Positions 1 to 12,044 of a stretch of 64,000 nt of DNA are shown here, one piece after another. Position numbers and translations under genes: made by a program. Source of the stretch: Cenococcum geophilum 1.58 (Eukaryota; Ascomycota; Dothideomycetes; Gloniales; Gloniaceae). Under the pieces are notes generated by a model. That model was not told the DNA's origin, ran no database searches, and was given only the letters and a program-made list of their open reading frames with translations. The stretch covers positions 868,001 through 932,000 of the forward strand of contig KV748211.1 of assembly GCA_001692895.1 (NCBI GenBank), given 5' to 3'. Every line of letters starts with the position of its first letter. Position 1 is the first letter of the stretch.

Positions 1-1250
1 TGCTAGAGCTTGCCACCTAGCTCTAGTAGTCTGTTAAGACTTTATATAGGTTTTATCTAGTTAAAGCAGCATGCCTAAAGGGAGGATTAGTATAGATAAT
101 AAGTATTATAGCTGGGCCTAGGTTAAGAAGACTAACTAATTAAGACTAATAGTTTACTAGGGCTTTTATGCATTACTAAATAATTAAAATATGTCCTATA
201 TGTGGGTAAAAGCCGTCACCTACTTACTCTGATAAATCGTAGATCGCAACACCACCTTTTATATAGAAAATGTGGAGATTTAGATACTAATAGCTAATAT
301 ATAGAGTTAGAGATAAAGTAGAGGTAGTTCCTTATTTAATCCTAATTATTAAGCCCTATAACAAAACAAGACCAAAATTTAAAGGTCTAAAGTATGGGCT
401 TTAGGACTAAAGGCGTAACGCCTAAAAGCCTAGTCTAGCCGCTAAGTCTTATAAGGCATAACGACTATAATTAATAGGTCTGCGTATACGGGCACTAGGA
501 TTAAAAACGAGACGCTATAAAGCATAGGTGCCTAGATAAAAAGTGACCCTATAAAGCACGGGCGCCTAAATAAAAAGTAATCCTAAAGCACGGGCTCTGG
601 CACTAAAAGTGATCTAAAGCTTAAGCTCTACTATAAGAATTCCAGAGTATAAGCATCTAGGCTAAAAACGAGACGCCTAAAAATGCGATGCTCTCTAGCT
701 GGGCCACTAAGGTTTATCGCGGGGGACTGATTAAATACTATCCGAAGCCGATTATGTCTACTTTAAGCGCTAAGTAACGGAGCAAAATGAAGCAAAACCG
801 TATCCTAAAAGTATGCTGGCTGCGTGCATATGTATATATATCGTGGCCCTCGTTTATTTATATAGATACTCTTCGCCGCTATTATAATAAAATTAATAAC
901 TCTCCTTTAGTATATCTTAACTACTTATATATTTATCTACCTAAGTTTCTACTTCTATCTTTATTTTTATAATAGAAAACAGAAAGTAATACAATAAGCT
1001 TTAGTGCTAGCTGCCCTCCTCTTATTACCCCAATTTATTTCTACTATTGTTTTAGTTATTATTAATGCATTTTGGGATTATATACGCTATACGTCAAACT
1101 ATAGTTAATTTTTAGGCCAGAAACAGAACTAATATCTTATTATAGCTGACGCAAGATTACCGCTTATTATTTTATATAGGTTTGCAACTATTCCTCTAAT
1201 CGCTAAAGTAATTTATAAAGTAAATTTAAAGAGGGGTAAAGCTAATGAAT
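1..1250. other. RIP-degraded DNA, no gene recognised
   Basis: AT-rich sequence dominated by TA, with no open frame of useful length and no transposon domain that I can recognise. A 61-codon open frame at 787-972 is rich in Tyr, Leu and Ile, as any RIP-mutated DNA would be, and I do not call it a gene. A short plus-strand start near 71 (MPKGRISI...) is soon interrupted by stops and could be the head of a broken gene, but I cannot name it. Confidence 0.6.
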
Positions 1251-1418
1251 ATAGTATACGTCGCTAAATAAAGTTCTTTTTAAAGCTAATATTGGCAAGC
1301 CAATTTTTACGGGAATTGGGGCAGTAGTGTTCTTATTAAGAATAGCACTCTTTAGACTATAGGTTCTTCCTATATACTCTCCTAACCTTTCCCTCTAACC
1401 TATATCTATAGTTTAGTT

Positions 1419-4400
1419 GCTAAAGCAGGCTATATACCCCTTTTAGAGAGTTCCTACTTTTGGTTTATATTAGAGGTTAGCCTTATTAGCCTTAAAGAGA
1501 TCTTTATTGCCTATATATATTTAATTCTCCTTAAAAGCCGTATTAAAAGTAAGAGCGGTTTTATATATAGTTATAGCTCCTACCGCCAACAATTACTCCG
1601 TTTGTTTATTATAGAGAGTAACAACCTTGTCCAAAGGCACACTATAATAGTCCTTATAAACGCTATTATAGTACTCCCTATCCTAGCGTATACGGCGCTA
1701 GCACCTACTTATAAGGACTATAATATCCCTTTTATAATGGTAAACTTCTCCTTATAAAGTATGTCTAATTTATTACTAACTAGCTAAAGTTTTAAATTGC
1801 CTATATTGGCTAGAGAAGACCCTAGCAAATTATAGCGTAAGCACCTTCTACCACCCTAGCCAGTCTATTGCCCTCTTGTCCCTCCTACTATAAAAAGTCA
1901 GATAATAGCCAAACTGCTTTTATAAGCCCTTTGCAGCTTTCTTACTCTTTTTTAAAAGATAGTATATACTAAGGATTTTATTACGCGCGAGATAGAATAG
2001 AGGCAATTTTAATATAAGGAGATTGGTATATACTTGGCTTAACGCCGCTTAATTAGGACTTTTAGTATCTTTGGTTATTAATATCTTACTAGATCTATAT
2101 ATACCATTTTTAACGGCTTTCTTATACCCAATATATTGCTTATATATTAAGATATAACAGTATAATTATTTTAGCCTTGCCTACTTCTGTTATTAAAATG
2201 GATTTAGTATAGCCTCTAATGAAAATATACGGTACTAAATGCATGTCTATTTGGGGCTTACGCCTTATATAGATTTACAGGCGCCTTTTATAAGTTCTTA
2301 TAATCCTTACCCGCATCCCTCCTTATCTACTATCCTCTTCACCTACATTCTCCTATACCTACCACTGTACTTTTAAACAAAATTTTAAATGCTAGTATAG
2401 AGAGAGGTCCTCTATAAGACCGATTTAATAGCCCTAAGCCTTCTCTTAAATTTACTTACGGTATAGTTACCGTTAAACCTAATTAGAGATTGAAATCTGT
2501 GTCTTCTCCTGTTTTATCTTCTCCTACTCTTCTTTTTATTTCCTTCCCTTCTCCTCTCCTCTCTCCTAACCTCCCTTCCCCTATCTTTACTGAAATTGAA
2601 GATTGTTAGTCTAATAAGGTAATGGAGGAGGAGATATAGGTAACTTTATCTACTTATTAAGAAACTAAAACTAATAAAGACAGATAAAGAAAGCCCCTTA
2701 GTAGATACTTACGCCAATTAAGGAGCAAGCCGACGGTAGTTTACAGCATAAGTGCGACAATTCGTACTTAGAAACTAAATATGATGAACTATATAAGATT
2801 GGGGTAAGAATTTGTAGCTTTATAGAATGAAAATTTGCTTATATACTAGTGTAGCTTATAGTAGAAGCTAGTCCTCTAGGATTATACATCTTACTAGGTT
2901 ATTACCTCCGCATCTATTATATTCTTTCCTAAGTAAATAAAGTATTAATGCGCTATAATCCATAGGTATAACACAAACCCTATAAGGTTCTTCCGCCCTC
3001 TTTTAAAGGTTTACTACCTAGCCGCTAGTTCTACTAGGATAAGACCACCCCTTCGGACACCGCAGTTATTTATAGGCTGGTCGTGCTATTTATACAATTT
3101 TAGGGAAAATCAGGGAAGATATAGATCATTGGTGGGTGTTAGCAGGCGCCTATAGTAATAAAGCTAGAATATAGCACCTTCGCATTAGTACGGGATATGC
3201 AATAGGACTACCTTCGCTAAAGGTTTAGGGTCGCGTATCTATAGGTAAGAACTATAGAGTAGTTAAACAAAACAATAGATTGTCTTTACTGTATAGTATC
3301 CCTATCTTTATATAATATTATTAAAGTATACCTCTGTCCTACTTTCTACGTTAAAGTGGTGAGGATATATTGATTATATTTTCTACTTTTTTTCCCCTTC
3401 TATAAGAATATACGCCTTATATACAAGATAACCATCTATTCGCTCTGCTCTAGGATATTTAATAAACATTTCTAACTAACCGGTATTATAAGCCTTAGGC
3501 TCTTCTTAATAGATTACGCACTTTTAGAGGTAAGATTATAATAGTGAAAGAGTTATCGGGCTGGGATTTACTTCTAGTTCTATATAATATAGAGGAAGCT
3601 ATTAAGGTGCTTTAGGCGTAAGAGGTAATAGAAGTGTTTTAGGTGTTATAGGTTTTATAGGTGTTATATATATTAGTATCGTAGGTATTGGTATTATAGG
3701 TGTTAATATTATAGGTATTAGTGTCGTCGGTAATAAGGTCGCGTGTTTATTACGCTAGTTCTCTAAACACGCTATAGCTAGAACATTTATTATAAGGCCG
3801 CTAAGGAGACTTATTTTTAAGGGAATATATAGACTATATTCTAAATCCGCGGCGTTTTAAAATAATAATAGTGTTAAGGCACGCTCTAGGAGAGCGCCAC
3901 TAGGCCACTTAATTTAATAATATAGCTACTCTTATTCTATTAGCTAATAAGCAAAAGCTAGCTTAAACCTCTAGAGCCACTCTTAAGATATAAGCCCGAA
4001 CTCTTTATTAAATACTCTCCCGCCTATTTAAGAAAAAAACTCTCCTAGGAGATATATATACCCTATTTAGGTACTTTCCCTACCTAAAAAGGCTAAAGCA
4101 CCATATATAGGCCTATGTTCTACTAAATGCAACGCTAAGCGGAAAGATATATAAGGAGAGGAACTTAAATACGTTAGCTTTACATAGGGGGATAAGCCAA
4201 TTGCACCCGTATAATGTGGTAGGCGCTAGCTATATATCTTAGCCTAGTTTACGCCACCTGGGATAACTATACCAGTTGTTCTTAATTAGGCTTAACGTAG
4301 AATCCACTATAGCTACTATGCCGAACGCTTTTATAACTAACCCTACTACTCCTAGGTGATTATTATATAAATAGTCCGGCGTAATATTAGATTTTTAAGT

Positions 4401-7160
4401 CCTACCGCCCGAGTTTAGTATGCCTAGGTATATAGTAGGTGGTAAAGAGGTAAGTAGACTCTTATAGGGCGATAAAAATACTAATGGCGAAAACCTAGAA
4501 ATAAAAGCGGAAAAAGGCTCTCGCCAATCCTAATCCCTTACTTAAGGCCTTCTTTTCCTTATATAACAACTTATTACATCTTAATAAGCGTTAAAAGGTT
4601 GGAGTCTTCGCAGAAGTATTATATGATGTATAAATGCTGTATAGTGCAGCAAATAATAAAGAGTTAAAGTTTGAGTTTATAGAAAAGGACGGTATATAAA
4701 CAGATAAGTTCTGTCCGGAATCTTATTAGCCTTTTAATTTAGAGCCATGGACCTTCTGGGACATACTTCCTAAGTAATTATCTCCGCCGACTACCAATAC
4801 CCACCTCGTATATCTAATGTTTAAAGATATCAAATATCTAAAGGATAACTACATACGCTGCAGAATGATCTACACTCTTCTCTCGCGCTTAGAGAAATAT
4901 ATAACTTGCTAGGAGAAGTACTAGGAGATGAAGATAAATAGGAGAAAGGCTGTTATTAGGAGTGATATATTAGGAAAAATGGACTGGACAAAATATAAGC
5001 GATATATTAGCGCTGGCTAAAAGCTAAACTACTTCTACTCTAGTTTGGTTATCGGACTAGGACCTTATTTAAGTATTAAGTATAACGTCTTACTATGGTT
5101 TAATATAACTACTAATCTTTTCTAGATAGGAGAGGGTAGCCCTACTAGGAGAAGAGTGTAAGATTTTCTTATTATACATAAATATAATGCCCTGGTATAA
5201 GATCTGCCTTAGAATATTAGCCCTAGCTACTAAGTTAATGGGTTTATACCTTTAATAATATCTTCGTAAAGATAGTACGGTTTTTAGAATCTTATTTTAG
5301 TTAAACTATAAATATTAGGGTAACTCGTTGGGTATATACGCCTTTATAAGCTCGTCACTTCTAGGCTAAAGTAGTTTCCGTTTTAGTAAGGTCTATAAAG
5401 TAGTTATTAGAACACCTACTAAGAGTTTTAGGGAAATAGCCGTATTAGGAAGCGGAATAGCATATGGATATTTAATTAAACATTCCGTATATTAAGGCGG
5501 ACATCCTTATATCTAGCCTCTTATATTTATTAACGGGTAACTCCAATAATAAGGATCCCTAATACCTAGCGTATATATGCTCTAATTAAGAGTTATAGTT
5601 AATACACCTCGCTTTATAACTAGAACAATAGCAGATATTTAGGGAGTACCTTAATATATAACTAGAACAACAGCGGTATGCGACGCTTAGAGAGTACCTT
5701 AACATATAACCAAAACCATAGGTATACCTATAGTTTAAGTAGTACTTATAACCTAACTAATACTCTAAGGAACTATAGAGCTATAATAGGCTATATTATT
5801 TAGTGTCCGTTCCCTAGATGGATATATAAGATATCCCGCCACTAAGTTCCCCGAATAGCTAAGTTGCGTTTATTTAGACTCTAAGCAACTCCCTACTTTA
5901 AAGCTTAAAGCTAGCAATCTTACCGTTAGAATTTTTAAAGTTAGGAAGTCTATTCCAAGAGCTTAGTTAGCCAAATACTATAACTACTATAGCCTTATTT
6001 ATTGTCCTATCCTTTAGTATCTATTTAATCTCTTTCTAGCGTTTAGTATATATAATATAGTACAATCGTTTAAAAATAAGGAGGTTAGCGGGTAATTATA
6101 ATATAGTAGCGGCCTATAGCCTAGCAATAGACTCGGTTAAGGTAAATAAGTGTTTTTATATAATCTAATGGTTATATATATACCTTAATATACTGTATTT
6201 TATCTATATTTAGTAAACGAAGATATGGTTACTTAAAGAGTTAAGTTAAAACTTCTAGTAGGTTAGTAGAAACCTAATATAAAAGAGAATTACGTAAAGA
6301 GTCTGCTATATTAAGATTTAAGGCTTATAAAGTTACGTAGTTTAGCATTATAAAGTAAACCACAACTAAACGGGTATATAGAAGAGCCCTATAAAAGTCA
6401 CGCTAGATTAACTTCGGGAACGCCTAAAAGCTCGGGTCCTATTACGTGTATATTGTCTACCTTACCTCAAGAATACAGGATAATTAATTGCTATAGTGCG
6501 GCTATCTAAAACCTGTCCTAAGCCATAGAAATAGTGCGTTGCCTATATTAGTAGGTAATTGGAGAAAAAGGATTTTTTTATAATTCCTAGTTATATATTA
6601 ATTCCATCTTACTATATAAAGTAATATAAGAGTATCCTAGCTACTGTTAGTATATATAAGGGGGCTTTAAGTCGTTGTAAAGTTTATAGGAGTTGTTATA
6701 TAGGAATTTCTTTAATATTTCTAAATCTGGTCTTATATATTTCTTTTATTTCTAGTTTTAGGATCTTTATAAGATTTACTTCTTATTAATTTAGATTTAT
6801 ATATAACGTATAAGGCTTAAATATAGCGAGGCTGAAGAGGACGCTAGCGTAGAGCTTAAAATTTGCATCTGTCCTTAACTTGGCTATTTATTATAGGTTC
6901 CGGATTATTAGTAAAACTATTTAAATATTTCTATTAATCCGCTCCGCCTAAATCGCCCATCCGCTATAAATAAAACTCTCCCCTATACGCTCTCCCGTTA
7001 TTATTATTATCGCTACTATAATATAGCCTAATAGTTACCTAATTACAAACAGCTTTTCCTTAAAGAGTAACGTAGATGGTAAGAAGAGCAACGCGGACAA
7101 TAAGAAGAGTAGCGTAGATAAGAAGAAGTGGAGCGCGTATAGGAAGAAGTAGAGCCCGTA
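1419..7160 (+). pseudogene. Long degraded coding frame, family not recognised
   Basis: One reading frame (codons starting at positions divisible by 3) stays readable from about 1419 to about 4560. Its only stops are TAG and TAA, sparse to about 3110 and denser after. The readable frame then shifts: codons such as ATG GAC TGG ACA at 4979 lie in another frame, and from about 5330 to 7160 a third frame continues. Competing frames sampled at 1.5-1.9 kb carry clearly more stops. If real, this is a protein well over 1,000 residues long, or several adjoining genes, killed by RIP plus a few indels or introns. It holds hydrophobic stretches near 1440-1740, a Gly/Val/Ile-rich repeat near 3600-3735, a Gln-rich repeated segment near 5620-5720 (REYLNI appears twice) and a Lys/Ser-rich segment near 7070-7150. 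I see no reverse transcriptase, integrase, transposase or helicase motif. Its identity is unknown; it could be an undescribed mobile element or a dead host gene. Confidence 0.4.
3600..3735. repeat. Imperfect GGTGTTATAG-type minisatellite
   Basis: Short imperfect units of the type GGTGTTATAG, GGTATTGGTATTATAG and GGTATTAGTG follow one another. In the coherent plus frame they read as Gly-Val-Ile repeats. They are too degenerate for a fixed period. Confidence 0.6.
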
Positions 7161-10120
7161 TTATCTAGCCTTAATTTATTATAGGAAAATCGTTTTACTA
7201 TCTTTTCCGTCTCTATAGTAATCGCTAGAAGACTCTAGCTAATACTAATTAGATTATTCTTAAACGGCGTAAGTAATAGAACGCTAGTCCTAATTAACAC
7301 TAAATACTTAATCTTATCTTTAAGCGAGCCAGACGGCTATATGTCTTAAGCCTTATTCTATACCTTATATACTAGGTTATTTGCCCCTATAGCCCCATTA
7401 ATAAAACTCTCCTTAAAATCGCCAATTATAATAAAATCGAAGAAGGACAAGGCTGCTAACATTGCTTAGCTTACTTCCTATATCTTAGTCATGCGGAGTA
7501 GTTATTCGCGGCTATATAGTAACTAGTAGCTAGTAAGTCGCACTATATTACCTATTTTGTTACTTATTATATACACAAATCTATATTATACTTATTAATG
7601 TTACTACAGCCTTATATATAGGTGGATAACTACTTATACTTTACAATTTGTATCTAGAGCATCCTTTAATAGCGTATCCTCTACTAGACCTTGCCTTATA
7701 ATAATCTCTTTAATTATATACTCTAGCTTATCCAAATTAAATCATCCTTAGACCCGGCCTTTAATTATTACACAGTATCTCTACTTTTAGAAGATCCTGT
7801 CCGATAGCGAGACATATGCGTTAATATACTTATTAACCGTTATTTAAAGCCGACCGAGCATAACGGCTATAAGCCTACGCTTCTCGTCAGCCTTAAATCT
7901 AGCAAAGTAATTAATATAGATAGACCCGCTAGTGCTAGTGCCTCTAATTATATTAAAGTAGTTGTAAGGCTTTGGCGGCGATTCTAGGTCGATAGTATTT
8001 ATAAGCTACTTTAAGATCTAAAGCGTTAATAGGCCGCGGACGCCGCCGCCATCGAGGGCGAGCAGGCGGAGGTTATGCTTAGGCATGGCTGAAGGGGTAA
8101 GTAGGAAGGCTTAGTGAAGCGACTAGATTTAATGAGAAATATGCAGCAGTATACTTAGAACTCTACGAGGCTGCGGAGCCGCTCTTATGATATAGGAAGT
8201 GTAGTAGTCTATTTTTAGCTTAACGAGGCTAAGAATGCAGGTACTAAACCTAAGTGGTCTTCTATGCGGCTAGGAGAAATGTTTAGCCGAACTGGCGTTT
8301 AATCTTTCCCTGCGCTGTTTAGGTGTAGGAAAAGTAGCGGTACTTCTAGTATAAGAATTCGCCTAAAGCTCTCTGTAGTTTGCTAGCGCTAGCAGGGAGG
8401 GCGGCTAACCCGCACTGGCTACACCCTTGTGTAGTAGCGAATTCTAAAAGAGGTAAGTTAGTTCACTAGAGGTATAGCTATAGGTTAGGGCAAGCCCCAC
8501 TTACTAAGACATTATACAGCTATAGGTGTAAGAGCTATAAGCCAGCTTAGCGGCCGCTGTAAATAGATTATAATATAATAATTATATAGCTGTTTCGCAC
8601 TAGCCAGAACGGGTAATTACTCCTAATTAGAGGTACCGACTAGGGTTATAACCCTACGCGATAGCAGATATAAGGCTAATAATAACTTCCTAGCATTATA
8701 ATAAGGTTTTTAGGCTTAGGTAGTACCATTATAAGTATTACGGAGTAATTAGAGCCTCACGGTAGTGCTATAGGAAAGGAACTCTGTTTTATTAAAGAAT
8801 AAGACTCTCTACGTATTAGGCGCGAAGGCGACAATACGTAAGGTAATTTTTAGATAAAAGGAGTTCTAAATGTTTAAAAGTAGCTACAGCATATAACTAA
8901 TATAGAATTATAGTAAATATCTACGTGTGCGCATAGTTATAGTCGCTTAATGTCAAAGTACCCCTTATATTTTGCGGTATGGTAGGTTTTATACAACCTA
9001 GGGATAAATGTTATCCCTTTACCTAGTAAAATATATCCTACAGTTATCGATAAGAGCCGACTAATAGGATCTATAGTATTAAGGCTCCGTAATTAAATCT
9101 ACGAGGTAAAAAGTCATTAATTTTAGTATATAATTGCTATTTACACTTAATCTTTAGAGCTGAGTCGCTTAGTATAAGGAAGCTAATAGCTGTCCTTCCT
9201 ATAGAATGGTATACGGTAAATAGAACAGCTGTATAGAGTTCTTAAAGCTCTACGAGGCCTCCTCTAATCCCCACTATTGCGAGATTTATAAGTTGTATTT
9301 AGTAAGAGGTCTAAGAAAGGCTTTTTGCGTCCTCTATATTATATTTAAGTCTTCCTACTAGCTTTAATATAAGTAGAGTAGTACTTCTGCTTGCGCCGCG
9401 TAAACAGCTTTATAAGCTTATAACCCTTTACAGAGTGCTATAAAATATTACTTATAGAGTATCGTAATGGCCTCTCCCAAGTATATACTCGCCGGCGAGT
9501 TAACTGCTTAAAGAGGGCCTACCAGAGGTCCTTCCGGAACTACTTATACGTATCGCAATAGGAGAAAGATTTAGGGTGCTATAGTTGTCGAAATTCGCGA
9601 TATATAAGGGCTTAAAGTAGGGCAACGGCCATGGCTGCCAGGATAGTTGTTTTGCTTTCTAAGTCAGTAGAATTAAATACTAAGTTGGTAGAACAAAGTC
9701 TATGTTATTAGAAGTATAATTAGAAGGCATAGTTAAGTAATATATATTAATTAAATGTATATAGGTAATATTTTGTAGTTAACTATCTACTACAGCTAGA
9801 ACATCGGCTTTAGTATAGCTTCCCCCGGCTATATAGACCTTAGAATAGTTGCTAAACGTGTAACCTTATAACCAACTCTCGTAGCTAATAAAAACCCTTT
9901 TTAACTCTCTCCAGCTCTAGTAGATATGCGCCTATATATCCATTAAAACACCATAGTTCCTTTCTATATAGCTCATTAAAACTTAATATAAAAAAGCATA
10001 ACTAGAAAGACAGATTATAATTAGTTAGGGTAGTTAAGAAGTAAATCCAATAATTCTCTAAGCTAGAACGTAGTTTAGCCAATTCCATTAATTCTATTTA
10101 TTTTAGCAGTTATAGAAGGA
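7160..10120. other. Degraded DNA, nothing recognised
   Basis: No coherent coding frame, LTR pair or terminal inverted repeat was found. Composition varies: 8020-8110 and 8300-8430 contain GC-richer stretches (for example GCCGCGGACGCCGCCGCC near 8031) with less RIP than the flanks, which might be remnants of a unique gene or promoter. Confidence 0.5.
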
Positions 10121-10129
10121 ATTTAACTA

Positions 10130-11160
10130 ACTTGGCTGGATTATTACTAAGGTTTAAGGACCGCAAATATAAATGGCATAGGTTCGTAAACTCTCTAAAT
10201 AGAATAGTATTTTATAACGCACACTGTAAAGGGGTATTAAGTTTAAAGTATTCGGCCGTCCGGAAAAGCTTTATTAAAAAATATAATTATAATCTGTTAT
10301 GTAATAACTTTAGGTTACTAAATACCGCTACTATAGGTTTTAGGCGTAATTAGACCTTAAAACTAACGTTTATACCTTTTAAGAGTGCCCTATAAAAAGC
10401 AATGTACTTTTATACCCCATCTTTAAAATCCTTAGTTCTCCGTTCCGGAGGATACGCTAAGGAAATAGCAACACCTACGACCTCTATATCGCGTTCCGCC
10501 GCTTATATTACCGCGAGTATCCTTCCAAAGATCTAGCTAATATAATTAAGGGTATTCCTAGCCATTATATAGTAAACTAACGGCGCGCCGTTCTCCCGTA
10601 AAAGTTAATTAAATCTATATAGCGAGTAGGTTTCTTACCAAACGCCATCGCCAAAATTAGGTAGCCTAATAGTGATTTCTTAGTAATCTAGGTTTTTAAT
10701 AGTAGTTGCCAGCATTTCTATATCTAAATTAGTTTCCTAAATTTTGGCCTAGTTCTCCTAAAATAATATAATCTAGGGAAGTATAGTTTAATTAATATAA
10801 GCTAGATCTTTAGGGACTTAGTAAACCTAACTTTATAGATCTTTTTTGGTTACCTAGTTACGGGAGAAAATGTAAGTTAATCTAATAAATGTCCTATATA
10901 CGCTTATTAATAGTTCTATTATATATCTAAGGTCTAGCTTATCTATAACAATTAGCAGGCTTCCTTTATACATAAAGGTATCTATAAAGATCTTACGGGA
11001 GACGCGCTTAAATACTTTATAGGTCTTGCGGATATCCTATAAGTAGAAGCCGGTAGTAATAAATAACTATATAAGATCTAAGAGCTCTTCTAAAATACTA
11101 AGTATACTACTTATAGCTGCTAGCACGAATAAAGACTAAAGGCAGAAATGGTCTATGGAG
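10130..11160 (-). pseudogene. Degraded minus-strand coding frame, unrecognised
   Basis: Reading leftward from about 11160, a minus-strand frame is readable to about 10740 with only TAG/TAA stops. A second minus-strand frame then carries on to about 10130. The first part is rich in Leu, Ile, Lys and charged residues (phrases such as GSLLIVIDKLDLRY) and looks helical. The second part contains a readable VVGVAISLAYPPERR segment. I do not recognise the family. The 73-codon plus-strand open frame at 10132-10353 lies opposite this region and is probably a shadow. It ends about 0.9 kb downstream of the DUF7924-like pseudogene on the same strand; the two could once have been neighbours, but nothing links their function. 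Confidence 0.35.
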
Positions 11161-11228
11161 GGAGGTATAGGGAAGACGACAGCGCTAATATAAGTAGGCT
11201 CGCTAAACTAAATAGGATTAAATGGCTT

Positions 11229-11400
11229 TAGAGAGATGGCGGAGAGAGTAAGAGAGATAAAGAGAGAGAGCGAGAGAGATAGAGAGAGAGTAAGGGAGAC
11301 GGAGGGAAAGAGTAAGGGAGATAGAAAGAGAGAGCAAGGGAGACGGAGAGAGAGTAGGAGGGAGATGGAGAGATAGGCGGATAAAAGGCGGGGGGAGAGG
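11229..11400. repeat. Polypurine GA-rich tract
   Basis: About 170 bases made almost only of G and A on the plus strand, built of GAGAGA runs with units such as GAGAGAGTAAGGGAGA and GAGACGGA at irregular spacing. Polypurine/polypyrimidine tracts of this length can form triplex (H-) DNA and act as promoter or boundary elements; that role is inference here. Confidence 0.85.
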
Positions 11401-12044
11401 ATCTATGTCTACCTAATTAATAAAGAGGAGCGCCAAGCCTAATAAGCGCCTGCGTATTTACTTTAAGGTAAGCCTTAGTCTATCCTAGAGCTCTATATTA
11501 GCTCTAGTCTAAAAAAATCACTAATAGCTTCCGCCTTAATGCTAGGGTTATTCTTAGTCGGCGGAGCTTATAACGCTTATATATAGCGTAGGCTATATCT
11601 AATATATAAGGGAGATATAAAAGCTTTCTAGTAATATAGAAATATAATACGTTTACCGGGAGCACTTAGCCTACGTACGCTAGAAGCTGCTATTTTTTAG
11701 GAATCCTTCCCCTATTAGGTTTTACTATTAACTAGGGTTAGTATACTCTAAGCCTAGTTATTAAAGCATAACGCTATACCGCTCTAAACTAATAAAGATG
11801 AGGAAGAGAGGATACTAATAACCTTAAGTACGCCTTATTGCGGGTCCTTAGATATATCTAGGACAGTTTAACCAGTTTTATAGCCGTCCTTAAGTTTATT
11901 CCTTAGCGCCCCTTTTTTATAGCACGCCTTTTTTTTAGCCTTTTAAATATGACCTACTTAGTTCCTTTAGTTACAGAAGTATTTAAAGTATTGTCTTATA
12001 GATCTAACTAACTGTTATATTCCCTAAGCAGAGATATAGAATTA
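11400..12044. other. Degraded DNA, nothing recognised
   Basis: TA-rich spacer between the purine tract and the DUF7924-like pseudogene. No open frame or repeat is supported. Confidence 0.5.

Noticed and set aside
787..972. 61-codon open frame rich in Tyr/Leu/Ile
   Set aside because: Composition is that of RIPped AT-rich DNA; no homology signal, no neighbours, and the coherent frames nearby lie elsewhere.
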